Below the pieces are notes generated by a model. The model did not search any database. It was not told the DNA's origin and saw only the letters and a program-made list of their open reading frames with translations. This document shows positions 1-9,752 of a DNA stretch of 64,000 nt, in pieces; position 1 is the stretch's first letter; each line of letters begins with the position of its first letter. Origin of the DNA: Campanula takesimana (lineage: Eukaryota > Streptophyta > Magnoliopsida > Asterales > Campanulaceae); assembly GCA_026119855.1 (NCBI GenBank), contig JAOWBW010001316.1:62001-126000 (forward strand). The letters run 5' to 3'. A program made the position numbers and the translations under genes.

Positions 1-352
1 TAAAATCAAAGGTTCTACAACAATGTCATAGTTGTTGGAAGGGCAGGGAGGTCCATTACTCCATTTTTACTCTGGCAAACTTTCAAAAACTAGTTCATAT
101 TATGCAGAAACTATTATGCAGCCATATGCTCAAATAAAGAAAGCACATATAAAGAAGAAGAAGGACTTACCATGACTCCTTCCTTCAACAGCAGCTACAA
201 TCAACACAGCCCCATCATCAGCATGGAAAACAGCTTGCATGAGAAACAGAGAAAGTGATGAGAAAATCACATATAAAGAAGAAGAAGGACTTTATAAAAA
301 GAAATGCAGAATTAAAAAGAAATGCAGAATAAATACTTACAAACTTCAAATA

Positions 353-2508
353 TCAGTCCCTAAAGGTAGATGGACCCACAAGATCTGAATTATCAGTGAC
401 CACTGCAACATGTAAAGTTATAATTAATATAAGAAGATATGTACAAACTTAAAGTGGACAATATAAATGAATGAAAATAGTTGATTTGTATATGGTTAAC
501 TTACCAGATTCACAATCACTAAAGTCCTCCAACCTCGTTTCAACATCAATTGGAATAGGTTCAGCACGCAACCAATCTTGTGCACATATCAAAGACTCCA
601 CAACCTTGGGACTCAAGGAGCTGCGAAATGGGTCTAAGACACGACCCCCGGTGCTAAAAGCTGATTCTGAAGCAACTGTATAACAGGAATCGCAAATATG
701 TCTTTTGCTATTAGAGAGAGAATATGATACCTATGGGCATTCATTTTCCACCATAACAAAATATCAAAGTCCCCAACTTTTTTCTCTACCGTTTCTTCCA
801 AGAACCTTTCAATTTCCGACTTTGCACCATGATCCACTTCTTCCAAGTGCTTATAATATAAGCTTTGCATATCTTCAAAATCATCACGACTACGTTTACG
901 TGAAGAATCGGTCTCTTTTTCCACTTCAACAACATTCTCCACACTTACTTTCGCATTTTTGTCAATCAACTCATAACAAGAATACATGCGAAATAAAGTG
1001 TCCTTCACCCTCTTTTCCAACTCAGCCACTTTTTCAACAGTGTAAATGGTTGCATAAACAAACTTCACATAGTTCAACTTGACTCGAGGATCTAAGACAA
1101 CATCAAGTAAAAGATTCATGTTAATCTTAGTCATATCACCCCAATATTTGTCAAACTTTCTTTGCATTGATTGTGCCATTGCCTTCAAATCAGCATCATC
1201 CTTACTATTAGCCCACCCAATCAAACTCTTCTCAATCATCAACACATCATGAAAATAAGTATTGGAAGTGACATACAAGCTACCCGAAAATCTCCTAGTC
1301 ACATCATAGAATGCTTTCAAAAACTTGCATAAAGTAGTAGCACGTGACCAATCACTTTCTGTAGGACAACCATTAGGGAGATCACTATCGAGAGTAGTTT
1401 CTAAATCCATGGCTTCAAATGCCTTCCTAAACTTAAGAGCGGTTTTTAACATGAGATATGTGTAGTTCCACCTAGTTGGAACATCTAGGACTAACTTGCT
1501 TTTATCCTCAATTTTTTCCCGCTCACAAAAATCCTGAAATAGATGTGCTCTTTGTGGGGAACTCCTTATATATCTCACAACTTGACGAATTCTACTTATT
1601 GATCCATCTACCTCTCCAATCCCATCTCTAACAATTAAGTTTAGAATATGGGCACAACACCTCATGTGCAAGAACTCACCCTCCAAGATAACTCCACCTT
1701 TCCTTATAAGTTTTCTTTTCAAGTGATCAACAGCAGTGTCATTAGCTGAAGCATTATCAACGGTGATAGTGAAAACATTCTCAATACCCCAATCAAGCAT
1801 GCAAGCCTCAATTGTACCAGCAATTGCAAGGCCTTTGTGACTATTAACAACTTTGAAGTTAAGAACTCTTTTGTGCAAATTCCATTCATGGTCTATAAAG
1901 TGTGCCGTAAGAACCATATAACTCAAATTTTGCAAGGAAGTCCATATATCAGTTGTGAGGCAAATCATATGAGCATTAAGAGATAAAGCGCTTTTCAACC
2001 TTCTCTTCTCCTCATTATATATTTCCATGCAATCTTTGGCTATAGTCTTGCGACATACTAACTCCAACCTAGGGCACGCAACCTTCACAAAAAGTTTGAA
2101 ACCCTCACGCTCAATAAAGCTAAATGGAAGCTCATCGATAATTATCATCTTACCAATAGCTTTTCTACACTCATCTTTATCAAATTTCCAAGGGAGTAAC
2201 TTGCTTTCTCCGTCCCCTTCTTTGAAAATCTCAAGTGTTTTTTGTTTTTTCTTCACCTCATTATAGGGATACTTAGGACACTTGCCTAAATGATTTGTAA
2301 GAGTACTAGTGCTACAACTTGCAGCATATTTCTTGTTGCAATACTTACAAAGTGAATGCATCGCTTTTTTACCTTCCATGACTTTGTTATAGTGTTCCCA
2401 AACTTCCGAGGTAAAAGTTTTACTCTTTGCATCACTATATCCATCAACAGCAGTAGAGGAATCGACTTCAGTCTCTTGAGTTGAAGTAGCTTTTCGCTTC
2501 TTTGTCAT
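353..2508 (-). pseudogene. hAT transposase (BED zinc finger, dimerisation domain), one frameshift
   Basis: This transposase would cut and paste the hAT element. The first exon (2508 down to about 505) starts with a basic NLS-like stretch (KKRK, residues 3-6). A BED-type zinc finger follows (Cys54, Cys57, His73, Cys77), then the RNase-H-like core with the TTDIWTS and TVDNASAND acidic motifs, and the C-terminal hAT dimerisation domain (LLWWKMNAHRYHILS). Near 684 the frame breaks just after AIPV, and the expected dimerisation residues continue in another frame to 505. A GTAAGT donor at 504-499, a 102-bp intron and a TTGCAG acceptor lead to a short last exon (402 down to 353) with a TGA. Apart from the frameshift the gene looks complete at about 690 residues, normal for plant DAYSLEEPER/RICESLEEPER-like proteins. 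The exon 2 call is inferred from splice sites only. Confidence 0.9.
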
Positions 2509-2984
2509 TTCAACCTAAATTATTCACATAAAGAAAATGTCAATAACAGAATGCAGTTTAAACTTGTTCCTGATGAGAAACCTAATCTAGGACAGCAATA
2601 AATAGCAAAGTATAAGACCAATTGGCATATTATCGAAAGCAAAACAACTTTAGAAAAACAGAAAACAAATTACAGAAATGATTTTTGTTTAAAACAAAAC
2701 TGAAAAAAAATAAATGGAGAAGAACATACACTGCAATTAGCAACATTATCCATGGAGGAAGCCAGCAAGGATGTCGGCCGGAGGGATGGAGTCGACCGGA
2801 GGGATGGAGTCGGAGGGATGGAGTCGTGGGTGGAGGAGACGAGAGAACTGGAGATGTCGAGATGAGAGGATTTTGCCGATTTGAGTTTCCAACTGATCGC
2901 TAATCTATCACGGCGTCGGCGGATAAGGTATTAGGTTAGGGTTATAAAAATCTAACGGTTCAGATCAAATCAATAAACTTAATC
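2509..2984. other. hAT 5' non-coding region
   Basis: This lies between the transposase start and the subterminal repeat block. It holds a short direct repeat of a purine-rich unit (GGAGGGATGGAGTC, about 2779-2828). I see no coding frame that resembles a protein. It probably carries the transposase promoter and leader, but no TATA box stands out. Confidence 0.5.
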
Positions 2985-3232
2985 AATGGTCTATAATATA
3001 GCTCACCGGTTCAGCTCACGGTTTAGCTCGACGGTTCAGCTCGACGGCTCAGCTCGACGGTCCAGCTCGAACGGTTTGGCTCGGTTCGGCTCGGAGGGTC
3101 AAACCGTGAGCCAAACCGAACCGTGTGGTTTACCCATTTTCCAAGCCGAGCTAAACCACATAATTTTAAAAACCGAGCTAAACCGCACGGTTTGGCTCGG
3201 CTCGGTTCCGAACCACGGTTTGAGCCAAACAT
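2985..3232. repeat. hAT subterminal repeat array (CGGTTTGGCTCGG-type)
   Basis: This is a dense array of 10-14 bp variants of ACGGTTYGGCTCG in both orientations (AGCTCGACGGTTC, CACGGTTTGGCTCGG, CCGAGCTAAACC). It ends about 10 bp inside the terminus. Arrays like this are where hAT transposases bind, so this is likely the functional right end. It is much richer in GC than the surroundings. Confidence 0.8.
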
Positions 3233-3243
3233 TTCCACCCCTA

Positions 3244-4579
3244 TATCGGCACATGATATTAATCTTTACAAATTCGGCCAATTTCTTGGCGTTGAGGGTC
3301 CGATAGGCTTGTGCTTCGACTCACTTTGTGATGTAGTCGACTGCCACTAGGACGAATGACTGCCCATTGCTCCCGGCAGGATGAACTTTACCGATGATGT
3401 CTATCCCCCAACAAGAGAAAGGCCAAGGTGTGACCATGTTGTAAAGTTGCGAGGGTGGAGCATGTTGTAGATTAGCGTGGAATTGGCACTTAGCACACCT
3501 TTTGACTTTCTCGATACAGTCTCGTTCCATAGTGCTCCAATAGTAACCAATGCGGAGTATCTTCTTGACTAGCATAAACCCATTCATGTGGGGTCCACAC
3601 TCTCCTTCGTGCACTTCACACATTATCTCTTGAGCTTCGGTCTCATTGGCGCATAAGAGATTGATCCCGTCGTGGTGCCTTTTATAGACTCGGTCCCCAA
3701 TCAGTGCGTATCGAGAGGCTAGCCTTTGCAGAGCTGCTTGAGACTTCTTGTTGCTATTCTCGGGATAAGTGCCATCTTTGAGGAAATTCATGATATCCGA
3801 ATACCACGGAGAGTTTGTTTGAACCTCGTTGATCTCGATACTCATGCAATATGCCGGACTGTTCCTTCGGGCAATTTTGAAAGGCTTCACCATTTTCCCT
3901 TTGGGCATTTCGACTAATGAAGCTATGGTGGCCAGTGCATCGGCGAAGAGATTTTTATCCTTTGGCAGGTAGTTGAAAGTGATCTCTTGGAATTGTTCAA
4001 CCAGTTCTTCAAGGTGCTGACCATACTGTTGGAGAGTCGGGTCTTGGGTTCGCCATTTACCCGATTGCTGATTGATAAGGAGCAAAGAGTCGCCGAATAC
4101 TTCTAGTTCCGTGACGTTTCTTTCGAGAGCTGCTTCGAGTCCTGCTATGCATGCTTCGTACTCGGCAATGTTGTTGGTAGCTTCGAATTCCAGACGGATG
4201 GCAATGGGAGTGTAGATGTCTTTTGGATCAACAAGCAATATTCCTATACCAAAGCCGTGTTTATTGGCGGCGCCATCGAAAAAAAGTTGCCACTTATTTT
4301 CCTCGGTTGCAGTACAAATTAAATGCTCGTCGGGGGTACGTCTTCCCCCTTCACTTCGTCACACGGGAATTCGGCAAGCTGGTCACTGAACACTTTCCCC
4401 CTGACGGATTTTAGTGTGACGTAAGTGATATCGTAGCCGGCGAGCATGAAGTACCATTTGGATATTCTTGTTGACATGAAAGGCTTCTCGAAGATGTAGC
4501 GAAGCGGGTCCACCTTTGCTACTAGCTTGATCGGAAAAGTTTCCATGTAGTGCTTGAGCTTTTGAGTGACCCAAACCAA
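3244..4579 (-). pseudogene. Tat polyprotein: end of RNase H, second RNase H, integrase N-terminal part
   Basis: From 4579 down are the last part of the retroviral-type RNase H and its connection (HYMETFPIKL, ISKWYFMLAGYDI). A one-base loss in a C run near 4335 shifts the frame. The archaeal-type RNase H follows (about 4290-3890; FFDGAANKHG, FEATNNIAEYEACIAGLEAA, GDSLLLI). Next comes the integrase zinc finger (CAKCQFH, about 3480-3650) and the start of the catalytic core (GIDIIGKVHPAG, VDYITK). A TGA at 3321-3323 replaces the Trp codon that normally follows TK. The frame then reads on to AEFVKINIMCRY, where the hAT TIR starts. The second RNase H is diagnostic of Tat/Ogre-type elements. Confidence 0.9.
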
Positions 4580-6382
4580 TGCTGCACATGACTTCTCTAG
4601 GACAGAGTAGTTCTTTTCGCCTCCTTAGAATCGGCGACTGACAAAATAGATGGCATTCTCCTTTGTGGACTCTCGTTGCTCTTGTGCTAACATAGCCCCT
4701 AGGGCTTCATCATTGACAGTGAGATAGAGCAAAAGAGGCTTCTCCTTGTGCGGCGGAACTAGAACAGGAGGGCATGTCAAGTAATGCTTCACTTGGTCGA
4801 AGGCTTCTTGGCACGCGTCGGTCCATTCTAGAGCCACATTGTTCTTGAGTAGCTTGAAGATTGGCTCGCACATGGAAGTGAGTTGGTACACAAGCCGACT
4901 GATGTATTGCAGTCTGCCTATGAAACCTTTGATCTCTTTCTGTATCTTTGGAGGAGGCATGTCGATGATTGCCTTGATTTTGGAGGGGTCTACTTCAATT
5001 CCACTTTTAGTGACCATATAACCAAGGACTTTTCCTCGGATAACCCCGAATGTGCATTTTGCAGGGTTGAGCCTCATCTTGTGTTGACGAAGCCTTTCGA
5101 AGAACTTGCGGAGATTGATTAAATGTTGACCATCGGTCCCTTTGGAGTGAATGATCATGTCGTCCACATAGACCTCGATTTATTTATGAATCATATCGTG
5201 GAACAAGTCTGTCACGGCTCTTTGGTAGGAAGCCCCAGCATTTCTTAACCCAAATGGCATGACTGTGTAGCAAAAGGTACCCCATGGTGTTGTGAAAGCT
5301 GTCTTATGTTGATCTTCTTCGGCCATGAGAATCTGATTGTACCCAGCGAACCCATCCACGAATGAGCGAACCTCGTAGGCAGCAGTGGAGTCGACCAGCA
5401 TGTCGATGTTGGGGAGTGGAAAATCATCCTTTGGGGAAGCTTTGTTCAAATCCCGGAAGTCCACACAAACTCGAACCTTGCCGTTTGCCTTTCTGACTGT
5501 CACGATGTTGGCTAACCATGTCAGATACTCGATAACCTTGATGAAACCCACACTGAGGAGCTTCTCAATCTCTTCTTTGACTTGCAGAGACCATTCTGGC
5601 TTGATCTTTCTGAGTTTCTGTTTTACTGGCTTGGCATCTTCTCTGATCGGAATTCTGTGCTCCGCTACCTTTCTGTCCAAACCCGGCATGTCTTTGTATG
5701 ACCATACGAACACATCCACGAACTCCCGTAGTAGTGTAGTCAATCTGTCTCTGTCGTCCCCCTTGAAGAAGCTTCCAATCTTAGTCTCTCTTGGCTCTTC
5801 TTCGGTACCCAGATTAACAACATGCAATTCTTCGTCAGCCTTTGGACCATTTTCTCCACGACTACGGACTTGTTGAGCAAGTTTATTTAAGTATGTTGTG
5901 TTTTCGTGGTCTATTTCATCATAATTTGAATCGTTATTAACTTGTTCGTTAAGTTCATTATTAGTTAATTCATCATTTATGATGTTCGCAATCTCAGGGT
6001 ACTCAGAAATATCAAATTTTTCATTAGCAAAGAAAGGAAACACACGCTCGGCTATGGCCTCCAAATCCTCTTGGGTGAGGGTATTAGAGACACTCTCGGA
6101 CTCGAAAGTAAGTGTGAGCCGCTCTTCCTTTGTTGCTGTGCGGGGTATGCAACCCATTTCTTGGACTAAGAATTCCTCAGATACCACGGGCCCTTTCATA
6201 GAATACCAATTGTTGATCGGCTCGGAGCTTGGCGGGATCTCACTGATAGTCTCGTTCATGATGATGGTGTCATGGATGGCGTTGACTTGGCATTCATTCA
6301 TTATGGCAAGTTCTTTGAACATGGAGGCTAAATCTGTCAGTTCTTCCCCCACGATGATTTCTGTCTCGGACTCTATAGTCAC
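4580..6382 (-). pseudogene. Tat polyprotein: reverse transcriptase and RNase H
   Basis: The 6382-5180 frame covers the pre-RT spacer and most of the RT (VRVCVDFRDLNKASPKDDFP, MPFGLRNAGASYQRA). A TAA at 5180-5182 interrupts it. The same frame then resumes with the catalytic YVDD (about 5160-5171), the RT thumb (KCTFGVIRGKVLGYMVT) and the RNase H start (ALGAMLAQEQ). It stops at a TAA at 4625-4627 just after FVSRRF, after which the frame continues with EKNYSVLEKSC. Both stops lie where the family has sense codons, so each looks like a single-base nonsense change. Confidence 0.9.
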
Positions 6383-7716
6383 CTTCCTTCCCCACCATTC
6401 ACGGGCGACATGGGAGTTTGTTCCCTTTCGGATTTATGGATCTCACAATCGGAGAAGATTTCGAGACCGGGCTTTTTGACACCCTTATTGTTAACCCACG
6501 GCTCGGGAAAGATCATGTATGGAACGTCTTCCCCTTGGCGGACAAAATAACCATTCAACGTCTTGCGGTAAGGCCTTAGATTAGGGACCTCATAACGACG
6601 GCCTTCTTTACGAGCTCGGGCCCTTTCGTTCTTGATTGCTTGCTCTTGTTTCAAGTCTTCTTTGGAAGGCTCGTACCCCAAACCGAACGTGTTCTTGACA
6701 AATGGGACTTGCACGGGATGTAGGATTCCTTGTTGATATCTCCCTAGGCCTAAACCAGGGAAGTAGTCCATATTCCTCATCATGCGGAGGACTTTGTGAT
6801 TGCTGGGGGTCCATGATCCGTTTCCTCCTTCTTTGTCAATGGCGTTGATTGAGACGCCGGAGAGAGTGGAGTCTGGTAAACCATGCTGAACTTGGTGGAC
6901 GGGCTCACCTTTTCTGTGGATAGTGACGTTTTCAGCCATGACGGTCACTATTTCATCACCATTTCGGATCTTGACACATTGGTGGAGAGTTGATGGTACG
7001 GAATTAGCACTGTGAATCCATGGTCGACCCAAAAGCAATTTGAACGAGGCCGGGATGTCAAGCACTTGGAATGGAACGGACATGATCATGCTCCCAAACT
7101 CAATGTCTATTTCAATCATGCCCATGACTGTACGGGCGGTGCTGTCATAACCTCGGATTACTTGAGTAGAAGGCTTCAAATCGGAATCCTTAAGCCCCAG
7201 TATACCCATGATTCTGCCAGGCATGAGATTGAGTGCGGAACCACCGTCCACTAAGACTCTTGAAACGGGCCTCCCTCTTGCTCGTACCTTGAGGTAAATA
7301 GCCTCGTTGTGATCGGAACCAAATGGTGGAAGGTCCATATCGGCAAAGGTGATGACGTTGCCAAAATGAATGTGACCGATCATTGCCGTGAGGTCCTCGG
7401 GAGTAGTATCGGGAGAAACTGATGTATCATCGAGATTGCGGATGACAAGATCTCGGTGTTTCTTTGAGGATGCGATGAGGTCCCAAATAGAGATGTTGAC
7501 TTGAGTTTTCTTGAGTTGGACAAGTAGAGGGTCTTCGGGAGTGTCGCGAGCTTGCGGCCTTTGAGAAGAGGAGCTCGGTGCGGAAGTGGAAGGGTTGCTT
7601 GCTATGACTCGACCGGATCGAGTTAGCATGTTGACGTTCCCATCTTGCTTCTTTTTCCTATTCTCTAGTACTTCCCTCATTACCTCATCGTAAGTCACTA
7701 CATAACAAGAATTGTC
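6379..7716 (-). pseudogene. Tat polyprotein: protease and G-patch-like region
   Basis: This starts at the copia-B junction, where the frame joins the gag half exactly. It contains an aspartic protease with the active-site variant VDGGSALNLM (about 7220-7250) and the flap/second motif LLLGRPWIH (about 7015-7040). A glycine-rich G-patch-like segment follows (DYFPGLGLGRYQQG, about 6720-6775), as in Tat-type polyproteins. The frame ends at 6379 and the RT frame opens one base off at 6382, consistent with one lost base in a GGAAGGAAGG run. The apparent Met start at 7812 is copia-B LTR sequence and not a real start. Confidence 0.88.
7712..7716. other. Target site duplication TTGTC, copia-B left
   Basis: Its partner is at 15244-15248. 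Removing the element and one copy restores a continuous Tat reading frame (minus strand, ...NKLDN then SCYVVTYDEV...). That proves the boundaries of the insertion. Confidence 0.93.
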
Positions 7717-8223
7717 TTTTGGCACAAGATTCCTATTTGGAATAGGTCTTAATTGTGTATAAAAGCACCAATTCGGCCAGACCATATTGACAAGTACTTT
7801 TGTGAGTCTCAAAGAGTTTGAGAGAGATTTTATTTTGTTCTAAGATATCATTGATTGAGGAACAAAATAATTCACAAACAAATTCCATATAGTTCTTTAT
7901 TATATTGTGAAAGTGTGTTTCATAATATTGGTCTAGCAACCAAGATCAAAGAAGCTCATTTGATATTCGTTCGAAGTGTGGATACCGCTAGAGGGTGAAA
8001 ATCATCATCTTCAAAGTTCGTGTTCAAGCTTTGTGATCGTGATCAAGTTTTTCAAATCTCCACCAAAGACCAAGAGAAAACTTTGATAGCCATCAAGGGT
8101 TAGTTTTATCCTATATTCATCTTGTTGTATTTGATTTAATCATATGAACGGATCCATGGCTTTGGGTTTTCTTAAAATTTTAATTGCTATATTCCACTGC
8201 GCATGTTACTTGGAAACCCAACA
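7717..8223 (+). repeat. Copia-B 5' LTR, lacking about 1 kb of U3
   Basis: This matches 14737-15243 with four substitutions and ends in CCCAACA, like the 3' LTR. It lacks the first 1013 bp of the LTR, including the terminal TGTTGG. Yet it directly abuts an intact target duplication. It keeps the TATA box (TATAAAAG, 7758-7765), R and U5. Confidence 0.93.
7758..7765 (+). promoter_or_regulatory. Copia-B LTR TATA box
   Basis: TATAAAAG occurs about 460 bp before the LTR end, and again at 14778-14785 in the 3' LTR. Transcription would start some 30 bp downstream. In the 5' copy only about 40 bp of LTR remain upstream of it, so normal U3 control is lost. Confidence 0.75.
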
Positions 8224-8224
8224 G

Positions 8225-8236
8225 TGGTATCAGAGC
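8225..8236 (+). other. Copia-B primer binding site (initiator tRNA-Met)
   Basis: TGGTATCAGAGC is complementary to the 3' end of plant initiator tRNA-Met. It lies one base after the LTR end and primes minus-strand DNA synthesis. Confidence 0.92.
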
Positions 8237-9752
8237 CCCGTTCATGTTGATTAATTCAATACTTGGATCATGTTATGTGTATATAAATTGTTTATGTGCC
8301 TTGCATGATATGAATATTGGAATATATGATACTTATGTGTTTTGTGATTTTATGTGGTTTATTGTTTTGCAACTTTAATCGCACGATTCAATCGCAATAA
8401 AAATTATGGTGGATTCTGAATTATTTCGATTATTGATTTTTGATTGGATCAAAGTTTTAATAATCAAGGAAAAATAATTTTGAGACAAAATTTTCGAACT
8501 TTAAAATTCTATACTATTCTGGCCATTCAAGCGGGCGTCTGGTCCTTTGCAGGCGGGCGCTCGGTGGTCAAAATTTGTTCTGATTTTGGTTAAAATCTGA
8601 ATATGGAATTTTCGATAAATTCGACAAAACCAGTAACAGAACCAGTCCAGACTTGTTGATCTGGAATGGGTTTTGGGTAGTTGGTTTGTGTGTGGATTTT
8701 GGGGTTTGATTTTCCTATTTGTTTTAGTCTTGTGATTCCTAGATTGGTTCAAGTTTTGGATGGCTAATCTGCGTTCATCGAGATTGTGTTTCCCAAAATT
8801 GATCGCAATCAAAGTTTCAAAGATAAAACGAAGTTAGAATTATGAAGAGTTCATAATTGCTAAAATTGAGAAACAAAGTTCTTGATTCAATGATTGGAGA
8901 TCCATGTGGAATTGTGAATGCAATTGGCCTACGTTCATCGAGACCATCTATTGCTTAGTTTCGGTCACATGGACTACTTTCTTGGTTTCTTGAATTAGTG
9001 CGGGATTGTGGTTGCCTAATGGCTTAGTTCGACCGCGCTTCTTGTTGTCTTGATTTGGAGATAATAACCAAAGTTGAAATAGTCTCATCCTCATAATTAT
9101 AGAGAAACTAATGACACATAAATATCATGCTTAAATTAATGGGATTAATTTAGTGGCTAAACTTGATGTGTAACATGTTTATATTATGTGCTCATAAATG
9201 TGTTATATGCTATATGTGATGAACCTTCAAAGAAAGTTTTAAGTCTTTTATTGCCATGCCATGATTAAAACACATGTTAGTACATAAGTGACTCTAATGT
9301 AGATTCGCCCTAGTGAGATGCATTAAATTTATTTATGTATGAGCAAGATAGATAATGTGGGCACGCCCTAGCGGGACACATTAACTATGCGTTTAAAATG
9401 GTTAGACTTAATTGGGCGTCAAAACAGTTTTGGGCCTAGGCAAAGATGAGGTTTAACATGCTTTTTGAAATTGGATTTCTTAAAAAATCTCATAAAAGGA
9501 ACTAAGAGTCATATGAGATATGATTGACAAGAGTTGTCTACCTAATTAATTTGATTTTGTATAATCCGCCTTAGCGGACTTGAAATTAAATTAAAGTTGG
9601 ATCTTAACCCATTTAAATTATATTATACATTGGATGTATATGAAGGTTATATAATTTAGTGGGAGTATTTTGTTTAAAAAAATACATTGTTTGTTTCTTT
9701 AATGAAAAACTGGTACTTATTAAATTTTGGAAATTTTGCATATTTGTAGATA
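8237..9752 (+). other. Copia-B untranslated leader
   Basis: This is a long non-coding leader between PBS and the gag start. It contains a pair of GC-rich motifs at 8529-8568 (AAGCGGGCGTCTGG and AGGCGGGCGCTCGG). It also has two GTTCATCGAGA repeats (about 8773 and 8932) and three variants of CGCCYTAGYGG near 9306, 9364 and 9567. Short ORFs here are not conserved-looking. It may carry packaging and dimerisation signals, but that is inference. Confidence 0.7.

Larger units (their letters stand above)
1..3243 (-). mobile_element. hAT DNA transposon, left end outside window
   Basis: The element carries a BED-finger hAT transposase on the minus strand. Its right terminus is at 3243: read on the minus strand it begins TAGGGGTGGAAATG, a typical plant hAT end. 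Next to it lies about 250 bp of dense subterminal repeats. The adjacent host sequence 3244-3251 (TATCGGCA) should be the 8-bp target duplication, but the other end lies left of base 1. The host is the integrase coding region of the Ty3/Tat element. Positions 1-352 are the element's 3' non-coding part and hold a 24-base direct repeat (about 146 and 269) and purine-rich tracts. Confidence 0.9.

Noticed and set aside
7733..7939. Open frames of 68 codons repeated at 7733 and 14753
   Set aside because: They are antisense to the copia-B LTR copies and identical because the LTRs are.
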